From: an uncultured Paracoccaceae bacterium
GTDB taxonomy: Bacteria > Pseudomonadota > Alphaproteobacteria > Rhodobacterales > Rhodobacteraceae
Direction of reading: 5' to 3'
Assembly: GCA_958439195.1 (NCBI GenBank)
Contig: OY288147.1
Coordinates: forward strand, 62,001-126,000
DNA length: 64,000 bases
Positions 43,317-51,700 of the stretch are shown here, piece by piece; within the stretch, counting starts at the first letter, position 1, and the number at the start of each line of letters is the position of its first letter. The notes beneath the pieces are model-generated. The model was not told the DNA's origin. It saw nothing but the letters and a program-made list of their open reading frames with translations, and searched no databases. The position numbers were made by a program, and so were the translations under genes.

Positions 43317-45695
43317 ATGGAAGACTGCTGGTCACTGACGATCCTGTCCAACCTCAGCGAAGGGATCTTTGGGTTGGATGAGAGCGGTCTCATTATTTTT
43401 TCCAATCCGGCAGCGGCGACAATTCTGGGTGAGACAAGCGACAATTTGCTTGGCAGCTTTGTCCACCTGCTGGTCGGCGGGTCAGCACATGGACGTGAAG
43501 GGCAGCTCGTTCCGTGCCCGCTAATGGAAACTATGAAGGATGGCCATACACGCCATATGACTGGAGGCGTGTTCCATAGCAAGAATGGGATTCCCGTGTC
43601 TGTGGACTACACAGCGTCGGCAGTGCGCGATGTCAAAACTGGGGCTAACCTGAGATACATCCTTACCTTCCGCAATGCTGCGGACGTCCGCCTAAACGAA
43701 GCCCTGCGCGTAAGTGAAGAGCATTTTCGGTCAATCTACGATCTTGTGCCGGTCCTTATCTGGGAAGAAGATTGGTGCAACGTCCGTGCCATGCTGCTTG
43801 ACCTGCAGGGTCAGGGTATAACAGATTTAAGCGGCTATATTGGCAGCCATCCGGAATTTGTGGATGCAGCGATCAGAAGCGTGCAGGTGCTGCAGGTCAA
43901 CCAGGCCGGCGCAAGGATGTTCGGTGCTGAAACGGCAGCAGAGCTGTTGGCCGCTAAGGACCAGATAATAGACGCCCCCGAGTCGCGCTTGCTGTTTCAA
44001 CGCGCATTGATCGCTTATCTGGCTGGTGAGCGTGAGTTTGAATCAGAAAGTGTTCGCAGCGACGTCAATGGGAAGCAACTCAATCTATACGTCAAGATGC
44101 TGATACCTGACATTTCGACGTCCGACACCCGCGTCGTGTTGACTCAGATGGATGTGACAGAATTGAATGCCACGAACGAATTGTTTCAGGTTGTGGTCAA
44201 TGCAACCAGCGATGTTGTCTGGAATTTCGATGTTGGCACTCAGAAGGTGTGGTGCAGCGAAGGTTTGAAAACTTGGTTTGGGCTTGATCCTGATGATTTT
44301 GCAAGCGGTAAAGTCATGTGGTCAGACTATTTGCACCCTGATGAGCGCGATCGCATCGTGCAGCAACAAAATGATCTGCTGACCTCAACATCAACATTGT
44401 GGAAGACAGAATATCGGTTCAGGCGCAAAGATGGCGGCTATGCCGATGTCCGAGACCACGGCACCATCCTTCGCGACCGCCACGGCAACGCCACTCGCAT
44501 GATTGGAAGCATGGTGGACGTGACCAAGCAGAACATGGTCGAGGCACAATTGCGACAAGCGCAGAAACTTGATGCAGTTGGCCAACTAACCGGTGGTATT
44601 GCGCATGATTTCAACAACTTGCTCACAGTAATTCTTGGGAATGCAGAGTTGCTTGCATGTGAATTGAGCGATAAGCCGAAACTGCAAAGATTAGCCGAAA
44701 TATCGGCCAATGCTGCCGAGCGCGGTGCGGAACTAACCAGTCGTCTGCTTTCATTTGCACGTAAACAACCCTTGAAGCCGAAGGTTGTGGACGTCAGCCA
44801 GCTAATTCTCGGTATGGATGGCTTGCTGCGGCGTACGCTACCAGAAAATGTTGAACTTGAAATGGTAAAGAGCGGCAATATATGGAAGATAGAGGTCGAT
44901 GAGACGCAACTGGAAACAGCCCTCCTCAATCTTGCCCTAAACGCCCGCGACGCCATGCCAGATGGCGGACATTTGACGATTGAGGTCGACAATGTCACGC
45001 TTGACGATGAGTATGTGGCCAATGAACCAGACGTTACGGCTGGCCAACATGTTGTTATTGTTGTCAGTGACACAGGGCACGGAATGCCAGCCGATGTAGT
45101 CAGCCGAGTGTTCGAGCCATTCTTCACGACAAAGGGAGTGGGCAAGGGCTCGGGATTAGGCCTTAGCATGGTGTACGGCTTTGTAAAGCAGTCGGGTGGA
45201 CATATCAGGGTTTATTCGGAACCAGGTGACGGAACGTCGTTCAAGCTCTACTTTCCGCGCGCGCTTGCCTCAGATGGTCAAATCGTGCAGGAGCCGGAGG
45301 CGAAGCTCGTTCCGAGAGGACAGGAAACTGTCCTGGTCGTGGAAGACGAAGATCTGGTTCGCGAACATGTGGTCGCCCAACTCACCAGTCTGGGCTACAG
45401 AGTGCTCGCTGCGCCCAACGGCATCAAAGCGCTGGAGCTGATAAACGTAAGCCCGGAAATCGACTTGCTGTTGACTGATGTGATCATGCCGGGCGGGATG
45501 GGCGGTCGTGATCTTGCAGATGCGGCTTGGCTAGTGCGCCCTGATTTGAAGGTCCTATTCACATCTGGTTATACACATAGCTCTACGACGCATAACAAAA
45601 AGCTAGATGATGGGGTAGACCTAATAAGCAAACCGTATAGGCGCGATCAACTTGCTAAAAAAATACGAAGTTCTCTGGATACCGATTTTAAGTGA
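43317..45695 (+). CDS. PAS hybrid sensor histidine kinase with receiver domain
   Basis: 792 residues from ATG 43317 (MEDCWSLTILSNLSEG). Three PAS units are visible (FGLDESGLIIFSNPAAATILG; LIWEEDWCNVRAMLLDLQGQG; WCSEGLKTWFGLDPDDF). The kinase core is close to the one at 36104: GGIAHDFNNLLTVILG with phosphoacceptor His 430, LLNLALNARDAMP, DTGHGMPADVVSRVFEPFFTT and GSGLGLSMVYGFVKQSGGH. The receiver ends the protein with D721 in LLLTDVIMPGGMGG. The two kinases differ in their sensor parts but share kinase and receiver. No transmembrane helix. Confidence 0.9.
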   Translation: MEDCWSLTILSNLSEGIFGLDESGLIIFSNPAAATILGETSDNLLGSFVHLLVGGSAHGREGQLVPCPLMETMKDGHTRHMTGGVFHSKNGIPVSVDYTASAVRDVKTGANLRYILTFRNAADVRLNEALRVSEEHFRSIYDLVPVLIWEEDWCNVRAMLLDLQGQGITDLSGYIGSHPEFVDAAIRSVQVLQVNQAGARMFGAETAAELLAAKDQIIDAPESRLLFQRALIAYLAGEREFESESVRSDVNGKQLNLYVKMLIPDISTSDTRVVLTQMDVTELNATNELFQVVVNATSDVVWNFDVGTQKVWCSEGLKTWFGLDPDDFASGKVMWSDYLHPDERDRIVQQQNDLLTSTSTLWKTEYRFRRKDGGYADVRDHGTILRDRHGNATRMIGSMVDVTKQNMVEAQLRQAQKLDAVGQLTGGIAHDFNNLLTVILGNAELLACELSDKPKLQRLAEISANAAERGAELTSRLLSFARKQPLKPKVVDVSQLILGMDGLLRRTLPENVELEMVKSGNIWKIEVDETQLETALLNLALNARDAMPDGGHLTIEVDNVTLDDEYVANEPDVTAGQHVVIVVSDTGHGMPADVVSRVFEPFFTTKGVGKGSGLGLSMVYGFVKQSGGHIRVYSEPGDGTSFKLYFPRALASDGQIVQEPEAKLVPRGQETVLVVEDEDLVREHVVAQLTSLGYRVLAAPNGIKALELINVSPEIDLLLTDVIMPGGMGGRDLADAAWLVRPDLKVLFTSGYTHSSTTHNKKLDDGVDLISKPYRRDQLAKKIRSSLDTDFK

Positions 45696-46026
45696 CGTTG
45701 CGGTGGTACAACGAACCGGTAGGCGTCTTGATAGCTCGTTCGGACAATTTTCAGATTGCGTAGTCGGTCAAGGGAAGGAGCGATAAACACCGGCGCCGTA
45801 TATGGGCGCGCCTTTGAATTTTTAAAATCAATGGCTAATGGTGGAGGGGGTTCGTCGGCGGTCGCGTTCTCTCTGCCACTTGCTTCTAAGAAAGCAATGT
45901 TTCCAAAAGTCTGCGGACGGATTTTCTTTTGTTTTCGGGGGTTATGCGGGAGGGGGCAACGTCACTTCTTCAAGACTATCAAGGCCAATCCGTTTAGTCG
46001 GCCACCCCAGCTGTAGCGCCAAGACT
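45696..46026. other. intergenic region without recognisable gene
   Basis: No supported gene. The last 30 bases (GGCCACCCCAGCTGTAGCGC near 46000) closely resemble a stretch at 53451, probably the end of a mobile element. Confidence 0.4.
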
Positions 46027-46150
46027 GGCGTTGTCAGAGGAAATTTCCTTGCGGCGGTGCTAGGTGGTTCGCTAGCCTGCCGGGATTACCAAACGCTCCC
46101 CTTTCCGCTATTTCAAGACAAGCCCCGAGAACATCCGCCTTGTGGTGATG
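46027..46150 (+). mobile_element. IS6-family left-end fragment (copy B1)
   Basis: Left end GGCGTTGTCAGAGG at 46027; 124 bp survive up to GTGGTGATG, where the left end of the next copy is inserted. Confidence 0.75.
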
Positions 46151-46282
46151 GGCAGTGTCAGAGGAACTTTCGTTGCCACGTGACTGCAGCCCCAACAGCC
46201 TTCCCTGATGACCCAGCGCTTCCCTTTCCGTTACTATAAGACCAGCCCAGTGGTTATCCGTCTGGCGGTAATGCTCTACATC
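46151..46282 (+). mobile_element. IS6-family left-end fragment (copy B2)
   Basis: Left end GGCAGTGTCAGAGG at 46151; ATG 46208 opens the transposase (MTQRFPFRYYKTSPVV) and the copy is cut at ATGCTCTACATC by the left end of the third copy. Confidence 0.8.
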
Positions 46283-47047
46283 GGCAGTGTCAAAAGAACT
46301 TCCGTTGCGCAGCGGTGTGGGCGCCACTACCGTCCCCATTATCCTAGCGCTCCCCCTTCCCGCTACTTCAAAACGAGCCCCGCGATCATCCGCCTGGCGG
46401 TGATGCTCTACGTCCGTTTCCCGCTCTCGCTGCGGAACGTCGAGGATCTGTTCCATGAACGCGGCATCGAGATCAGCCACGAGACTGTCCGTTACTGGTG
46501 GAACCGCTTCGGCCCGATCTTCGCGGCTGAAATCCGCAAGAAGCGCGTCGATCGCATCAGCCAATGCCGCAAGTGGAAGTGGCACCTCGACGAGATGTAC
46601 GTGAAGATCAACGCTGAGATGCATTACCTCTGGCGGGCCGTCGATCATGAGGGAGAGGTCCTCGAGAGCTACGTGACGAAGACCCGGGATCGCAAGGCTG
46701 CATTGAAATTCCTGAAGAAAGCCATGCGCCGGCATGGACGCCCGGAAACAATCGTCACAGACCGGCTGCGCTCCTACGGGGCTGCGCTGAAGGACCTCGG
46801 CCGCGGTGATGACCGCGAGATCGCGCGGTGGGCCAACAACCGAGCGGAGAACTCCCATCTACCCTTCCGAAGGCGGGAGCGCGCGATGCTGCGATTCCGG
46901 CGCATGCGAAGTTTGCAGAAGTTCGCAGCCGTCCACGCCTCTGTCTGCAACCACTTCAACCAGGAGAGAACGCTCACGTCACGAAACCACTACAAGGCCA
47001 ACCGCGCCGCCGCTCTTGCCGAGTGGCGCTGCCTCCTCTTTGCCTGA
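46208..47047 (+). CDS. chimeric IS6-family transposase
   Basis: 279 residues. Residues 1-25 come from the upstream truncated copy B2 (MTQRFPFRYYKTSPVV...MLYI), residues 26-53 are translated left-end DNA of copy B3, and the rest is the B3 transposase. B3's own start is lost: ATT replaces ATG and one base is added, so the frame would lack a normal start without the fused fragment. The DDE residues are present: D in WHLDEMYVK, D in IVTDRLRSY and E in NNRAENSHLPFRRRERAM. Whether the fusion is active is unknown; internal ATG 46402 could also be used. Confidence 0.8.
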   Translation: MTQRFPFRYYKTSPVVIRLAVMLYIGSVKRTSVAQRCGRHYRPHYPSAPPSRYFKTSPAIIRLAVMLYVRFPLSLRNVEDLFHERGIEISHETVRYWWNRFGPIFAAEIRKKRVDRISQCRKWKWHLDEMYVKINAEMHYLWRAVDHEGEVLESYVTKTRDRKAALKFLKKAMRRHGRPETIVTDRLRSYGAALKDLGRGDDREIARWANNRAENSHLPFRRRERAMLRFRRMRSLQKFAAVHASVCNHFNQERTLTSRNHYKANRAAALAEWRCLLFA

Positions 47048-47101
47048 CGTAAACCATGGGTAGGGCGTATGGAGACGGGTTCGAATTAGTCTGACAGCAC
47101 C
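46283..47101 (+). mobile_element. IS6-family insertion sequence, most complete copy (B3)
   Basis: 819 bp from GGCAGTGTCAAAAG (46283) to the right end at 47101, whose reverse complement GGTGCTGTCAGACTAATTCG pairs with the left-end consensus over TGTCAGA. Length fits IS6 elements. No 8-bp target duplication is visible, because the copy lies inside an older fragment. It contains nearly the whole transposase but not its own start codon. Confidence 0.75.
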
Positions 47102-47215
47102 GCCATACACCTTTGAAAATAAATGACTTTTCGCGAAGTCTTGCAAGATACCCATCATTAAGCCCAACAACTTGAAAATGCTTAAGTTGATGACGTCGTG
47201 AAGACTCACTGAGAT

Positions 47216-47350
47216 GGTGTCAGACTAACGCGAACCCGTCTCCATAAACTCTATCCGACGTTTACATCAGACAACGAAGAGTCCGCGCCAGTCGGCACAA
47301 GCAGCGGTGCGGTTCGCCTTGTAGCCTACCTCTTCGCAAAACGCAGCGCA
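47216..47350 (-). mobile_element. IS6-family right-end fragment, inverted
   Basis: GGTGTCAGACTAACGCGAAC at 47216 copies the right end of the element above in opposite orientation, followed by transposase C-terminal text that decays after about 130 bp. Together the two right ends frame a 114-bp segment (47102-47215) with no gene. Confidence 0.7.
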
Positions 47351-47444
47351 TGACCGCATCACGCCCTATGCTACTGGCAAGGCGCTTTTCGGCCCAAACC
47401 GGACCTTCGTAGACGACGCAGGAAACGGCAGGTTCGAGCGCGGG

Positions 47445-47480
47445 GGGTAATCCTCCCCGTTTTAACGGGGAGGATTACCC
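47445..47480. repeat. 36-bp perfect palindrome
   Basis: GGGTAATCCTCCCCGTT (47445-47461), TT, then its exact reverse complement AACGGGGAGGATTACCC (47464-47480): a 17-bp stem with a 2-base loop. No gene in 47351-47655 explains it. It might be the hairpin of an IS200/IS605-type end or a terminator. Confidence 0.8.
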
Positions 47481-47655
47481 ACGGACGTGAGCTAAACGCT
47501 CTCCACAATAGTCGGGCAAGTCCACTTTCACCCATCTGACGGGTAAATAACCTTTTGAGAACTCACACCTAGGCCAGTGTCCGCACGAGGACTGGCTCCC
47601 GCACTCGTTCGGCCGGGCGTCCATATAGCTGGCTAAACCCGCAAGGCTCCGACGC

Positions 47656-48354
47656 TCAGGCGGCCTTGCGCATCCTCAGCGCCGCAGCACTGAAGCTGCA
47701 GCTATAGATGTGATGCATCGCATCGACACGGCCAAGTACCAGTGAAATGTCGTCCCTTAGCCAGAACCACGGTTGGGCTGACAGGCTGCGCTCGAACCGT
47801 AGAGAGGTGGTGGCCGACCAGAACGCGACCACACCCTTCGGACCAAGGGACCTCGCCACCGCGCCGAGACCTCTATCTTCGTAGAGCCCCTTGTTCGCAT
47901 CCCGGACAAGGGACTCAGGCCCATTGTCGGTATCCATCAGGATCAGGTCATAGGCCGAGTCGATTGCTGCCAGATGGGACTGTACATCGCCGATCAGCAC
48001 CCGCGTCCGTGGATCCTCTAGTGCCCGGTCGGCCAGATGGGCCAGCGGCCCCCGGTTCCATTCGACGATCTCCGGGATCAGTTCGCAGACGGTCACTTCG
48101 GCATCTGGTGGGGCAAGATCAAGCACTGCTCGCAAAGTGAAGCCTAGACCGAGACCTCCGATCAGGATGCGTTTCGCCGCATAATCCATTCGGCGCATCG
48201 AACGCAGCGCAAGCTGGTCCTCGGACTGATGGTTCAGGTTCGACATCAGCTCGATGCAGTTATAGCAAATTTCGAAGACGTCGCCGCGCTGGCGTAAAAT
48301 AATGTCGTCTCCCGACGCCGTCCCGGCGCGGGCAAGTATGGTCCACGAAGTCAT
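47656..48354 (-). CDS. spermidine-synthase-like methyltransferase-fold protein
   Basis: 232 residues from ATG 48354, with AGGACC seven bases upstream; a longer frame to 48453 lacks support. SAM-binding fold: GGLGLGFTLRAVLDL, acidic VTVCELIPEIVEWNRG, IGDVQSHLAAI and DLILMDTDNGPE, the order seen in polyamine aminopropyltransferases. The N terminus has a short beta-hairpin region with RQRGDVFEICYNCIELMSN. The D-x-D gatekeeper differs from true SpeE, so a related small-molecule transferase is also possible. Divergent from no close neighbour. Confidence 0.75.
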   Translation of the reverse strand: MTSWTILARAGTASGDDIILRQRGDVFEICYNCIELMSNLNHQSEDQLALRSMRRMDYAAKRILIGGLGLGFTLRAVLDLAPPDAEVTVCELIPEIVEWNRGPLAHLADRALEDPRTRVLIGDVQSHLAAIDSAYDLILMDTDNGPESLVRDANKGLYEDRGLGAVARSLGPKGVVAFWSATTSLRFERSLSAQPWFWLRDDISLVLGRVDAMHHIYSCSFSAAALRMRKAA

Positions 48355-48613
48355 GTCAGGTCCTGTACAGAAAGGGACCCCGCGCGCTGCGGCGGGGGCG
48401 ATCAGTGGTTCATCACTTTCCGGGGTTGCCCTGCGCCTCAGGCGATCGGGCAACCCTCAGACATTGTTTGAACTGAACCCGCACAGGAGGGGGAAGACCG
48501 CCGAAATGTTGAACAGGGAATTCATTGGCCCAACATGTCTGACAGACGCCCTCATGGAGGACGCCACCGTTCCGGCATAGTGCCAAGGGGCCATCGAAGC
48601 GCGACGCACGCCA

Positions 48614-49366
48614 TCAACCCGCAGCTATCAAGCGCCAGAAGAAGATCGCGCTCATCCCGAAGCCCACCGTTGCAATCACCGCACGTACAACGGGTTTCGG
48701 AAAGGCGCGGGCCAGGGGAGCACCAGCATAGCCGCCAGCAGTCGCAGCCAGCATCATGACGGCAGCCTGCGGCCAGGCTACCAGACCCGCTACGGCGAAC
48801 ACTCCCACCGAGATGGCCGACAACAGAAAGCTCACCCCCGATTTCAGGGCGTTCATGCGGTCGAGGTCCGCCATCCCCCAAAGCGAGAACAGCGCCAGCA
48901 GAATGATGCCAAGACCGCCGTTGAAATAGCCGCCGTAAAGCGCCACCGCAAACAAACCCAAAGCGCCCTCTGCCGGAACATCCCGTGCTCTTGCTGCGGC
49001 CGATGATCGAACATGGTCCCCAAACAGAAATGCAAGAGTCGCAGCCAAGAGCAGGAAGGGGACCACTACGGCAAAGGCCTCGTTTGACGAAACCAGCAGC
49101 AGGCCTGAGCCGATCAGTCCTCCCGCAAGGGTGATACCGGCAAGTCGCAACAGCCGACGACGGTCAAAACCGCCCAACTCCTGCCGAAAACCCAGCGCGC
49201 CCCCCAAATAGCCCGGAAAGACGGCCACTGTGCTCGTGGCATTTGCCATGACCGGCGGCATGCCAGTGAAGACCAGCGCCGGGAAGGTGAGAAAGGTGCC
49301 CCCACCCGCAATCGTGTTCAGCACCCCTGCACCAAAGGCGGCAGAAATCAGCACCAGAAATTCCAT
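48614..49366 (-). CDS. TauE/SafE-family sulfite/anion exporter
   Basis: 250 residues from ATG 49366, overlapping the stop of the upstream Rnk-like gene (ATGA). Seven to eight hydrophobic segments; the family signature is near the start (GAGVLNTIAGGGTFLTFPAL) with the repeat GYFNGGLGIILLALF and GVSFLLSAISVGVFAVAGL later. TauE/SafE proteins export sulfite, sulfoacetate or take up related anions. The coupling to an elongation-factor-like gene is unusual and gives no clear substrate. Confidence 0.85.
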   Translation of the reverse strand: MEFLVLISAAFGAGVLNTIAGGGTFLTFPALVFTGMPPVMANATSTVAVFPGYLGGALGFRQELGGFDRRRLLRLAGITLAGGLIGSGLLLVSSNEAFAVVVPFLLLAATLAFLFGDHVRSSAAARARDVPAEGALGLFAVALYGGYFNGGLGIILLALFSLWGMADLDRMNALKSGVSFLLSAISVGVFAVAGLVAWPQAAVMMLAATAGGYAGAPLARAFPKPVVRAVIATVGFGMSAIFFWRLIAAG

Positions 49367-49869
49367 CACGATCTTCTTTCCTGCAACTCCGGGCAAAGGT
49401 TTGGTCCCGACGTCGGATTGGGCGTGACCGTGTCAACGACCACAAGCGACTTTACCGAACCGTCTTCGCACAGAAGCGGTGCGCGCTGCCCAATACGCAT
49501 GCCGATAAGCGTCGCGCCCAAAAGTGACGAGACCGGAATGATTCCCCGTTGCCGGGGTCCAGGGTTCGGCTGGTGCACGAGCTGGCCAGCTTCGACCGAT
49601 GCCCCACTCACCGAGTATATGACCTCGTTCCGGCTGACCACTATGTCTCGGTCCACTGGCTGGTGGGATGGTTCGCTGTTCACGATCCGGTTCTGCAGGA
49701 CATAGGCAAGCAAGGCCCAGTTCGGTCCCCTGTCACGTTCACAGATTTCGAGATATTCCAGAAGAAGATCATAGTCCGCCACTGGCAGGACCGCCCTGCC
49801 CCGCGGCCGTACCCGGGCGGTGGTGGCAAACGGATGGACTTCGGGTTGGAGGGTGCAGCTTCTGGCCAT
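49366..49869 (-). CDS. GreA/Rnk-like C-terminal-domain protein
   Basis: 167 residues from ATG 49869, with GAGGAGAAAT immediately upstream, an ideal ribosome site. The C-terminal GreA/GreB-type domain reads EVIYSVSGASVEAGQLVHQPNPGPRQRGIIPVSSLLGATLIGMRIGQRAPLL, which in Gre factors and Rnk binds RNA polymerase. The N-terminal part lacks the long coiled-coil finger of GreA. One of three such proteins within 3 kb. Couples by overlap to the TauE gene. Confidence 0.82.
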   Translation of the reverse strand: MARSCTLQPEVHPFATTARVRPRGRAVLPVADYDLLLEYLEICERDRGPNWALLAYVLQNRIVNSEPSHQPVDRDIVVSRNEVIYSVSGASVEAGQLVHQPNPGPRQRGIIPVSSLLGATLIGMRIGQRAPLLCEDGSVKSLVVVDTVTPNPTSGPNLCPELQERRS

Positions 49870-50409
49870 GATTTCTCCTCGGGCGGCTCGTGGCCGCAAG
49901 TTTTCTGGGAATGCGAGGAGGCCCCGGGAGGTTCAGCAGGCGCGCAAACGCCTAGACCGCCCGGGGACAAGGGCGGTTCAGCAGAGGAAACCGATAGTGG
50001 TTTGCTTGCGACACCATGCGTCAACGGTATGTAGCAGTCCCAGACAAGTCAACCGATGCGGCGGCTATGCGTTGTTGCCCATAAGGCATTGTTTCAGGAA
50101 ATCCGCCTGATCGGCGCGTTTGCGCCGGTCAGGCCACCGGACCGGCTGTGGCGAGATTGAAATCCTAGAGCGCAGCGGCCATATGGGTTCCATGACGATG
50201 TTCAGCTTCCATATGAGGTTCCTGCGCGCAGCAGGGATTCTACTGAACCGCCGGTAACCCCGGGCGGCGCGAGCACACGTGCTTGGTGACGCCTCGGGGT
50301 TAATGAATCCAGCCTCTCTCGACTGATCAGAACCGGGTTGGCGCATATGCGACCAGCCAGCTTCCGCATGTGGAGAGAAACTCAGTGGACGTTCCATATG
50401 GAGAAAGCA
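49870..50409. other. intergenic region without recognisable gene
   Basis: 540 bp between the divergent Rnk-like and DUF1127 genes. Several open frames appear but none has family resemblance or a convincing ribosome site. It presumably contains promoters for both genes. Confidence 0.4.
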
Positions 50410-50715
50410 ATGTCTGTCCAACCCAAACCCCAATCGGGCCGAAGCGCCATTCTTGCAATCGACAAGTCGCCCTCGGGAACCATCCTCTCGCGATGGTGGA
50501 ACAGCGCCATCCGCAGCTGGCAAAGGCGAAAGATGAAGGCTGTACTTCACAGTCTCGACGATCGGATCCTTCAGGATATCGGCTTCAGCCGTGGGGAAAT
50601 CGAAGACTTCGTCGATGGCTTGAACAGTGCGGAATTGCGGATGACGCCGATTGCACCCGAGCCTGCATCCATGTCGCAGGACATTTCCCACGCCGATCTG
50701 CGCAGGGCCGCATAA
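50410..50715 (+). CDS. DUF1127 domain protein
   Basis: 101 residues from ATG 50410 with GGAGAAAG six bases upstream; ATG 50398 is an alternative. The short basic YjiS/DUF1127 motif is SRWWNSAIRSWQRRKMKAVLHSLDDRILQDIGFSRGEI. Proteins with this domain bind RNA or influence phosphate and stress metabolism in alphaproteobacteria. The C-terminal 35 residues are variable. A hairpin 20 bp after the stop probably ends the transcript. Confidence 0.87.
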   Translation: MSVQPKPQSGRSAILAIDKSPSGTILSRWWNSAIRSWQRRKMKAVLHSLDDRILQDIGFSRGEIEDFVDGLNSAELRMTPIAPEPASMSQDISHADLRRAA

Positions 50716-50734
50716 GGCGTAGGTTGAAGATGAC

Positions 50735-50758
50735 CTGCGCGCCAAAAGGGGCGCGCAG
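50735..50758 (+). terminator. hairpin terminator after DUF1127 gene
   Basis: CTGCGCGCC (50735-50743), loop AAAAGG, GGCGCGCAG (50750-50758), then CTTCTCCC. A strong 9-bp stem, without a long T run. Confidence 0.55.
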
Positions 50759-50790
50759 CTTCTCCCAAATTGACCCGATGGAGGCGACAA

Positions 50791-50871
50791 ATGATGCTAT
50801 GCAAAGCAGACTTCGAAGATATTTTCCCCAACCTTTTTGGTCCTGAGACACAGAAAGGGCAGACCGGGTAG
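50791..50871 (+). CDS. possible 26-residue peptide
   Basis: ATG 50791 follows an excellent ribosome site, GATGGAGGCGACAA, and the frame reads MMLCKADFEDIFPNLFGPET to TAG 50869-50871. ADFEDIFPNLFGPE is amphipathic. No homologue is known to me and such a short frame may be chance; the ribosome site is the main argument. Confidence 0.35.
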   Translation: MMLCKADFEDIFPNLFGPETQKGQTG

Positions 50872-51075
50872 CCTGTCTGGCATGGCTTCTTCGCCTGTGC
50901 GGAACACCATCCGGTTTCTGCTGCTGAGGAAGCGGTGATTGCCGATCGGGGCGCGGACCTCGAACCGGAATCTAGACCGAGATCCGAAACACAAGCCACC
51001 AGTTGACTTCTCCGGCCCTCACTTCCACGGTAACCAGATGATTTTCGTTTCGAGCATCTTTCGGATTTTTCTGCA

Positions 51076-51101
51076 AAACCGCCCCCTGCCCGGGGCGGTT
51101 T
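51076..51101. promoter_or_regulatory. hairpin upstream of Rnk-like gene
   Basis: AAACCGCCCC (51076-51085), loop CTGCCC, GGGGCGGTTT (51092-51101). A 10-bp stem with A and T edges, about 90 bp before the start of the next gene; could be a terminator of an upstream transcript or a leader structure. Confidence 0.5.
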
Positions 51102-51193
51102 GAGCGCGTACACGCGCAGTCGCTGCTCCGGGTTTCTCACAACAACCTGAACTGATTTGAAACCACGGCGGCATCTCCGCTTGAGGAGCAAGC

Positions 51194-51652
51194 ATGACTA
51201 TGACTAGCGAAAGACGCCTGATGGGCGACACATTTGGGTATGCAGACCTCTGCCAGCATGCCGCTACCTGTGTGCTGACGAAAGCAGATCGTCGTGCCCT
51301 GGTTGATCACATTCAGCGTGCGGACATGATCGGCACCGGCGCATTCGAGATGCTGGCCAGACTACTCGGCATGAAGTTGCTGTACGCGACGGTTCTGGAC
51401 GATGGCAAGATCGATCCCAAGGCAGCCACTGGAGGCACACGTGTCACCTATGCAATCGATGACGAGGAGCGACAGACGGGACGACTTTTCCATTACGACG
51501 AATTTGCCGAGGAAGACATCGGCATTCACGTCGGGTCTCTGTTGGGTGCAACCTTGATCGGCATGAGAGTCGACACTCGTGTTCCATTCCTTCAGGCGGA
51601 CGGGACTTTCCGTCGCGTGCATCTACTCACTGTCGACAGAAACCAAGCCTGA
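51194..51652 (+). CDS. GreA/Rnk-like C-terminal-domain protein
   Basis: 152 residues with CTTGAGGAGC upstream of ATG 51194. The C-terminal half carries the Gre/Rnk polymerase-binding fold (TRVTYAIDDEERQTGRLFHYDEFAEEDIGIHVGSLLGATLIGMRVDTRVPFL); IGIHVGSLLGATLIGMR closely matches the paralogue at 49366. The N-terminal half (DRRALVDHIQRADMIGTGAFEMLARLL) is a short helical region. 48 bp separate it from the next gene, so the two are co-transcribed. Confidence 0.83.
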   Translation: MTMTSERRLMGDTFGYADLCQHAATCVLTKADRRALVDHIQRADMIGTGAFEMLARLLGMKLLYATVLDDGKIDPKAATGGTRVTYAIDDEERQTGRLFHYDEFAEEDIGIHVGSLLGATLIGMRVDTRVPFLQADGTFRRVHLLTVDRNQA

Positions 51653-51700
51653 GACACTTCCAAGAGGCAAAACATTGGGGCTCTTGAGATCCCCCAAAAC

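Noticed and set aside
45756..46239. Short overlapping frames in 45756-46239
   Set aside because: They cross IS6 left-end fragments and have no ribosome site or similarity.
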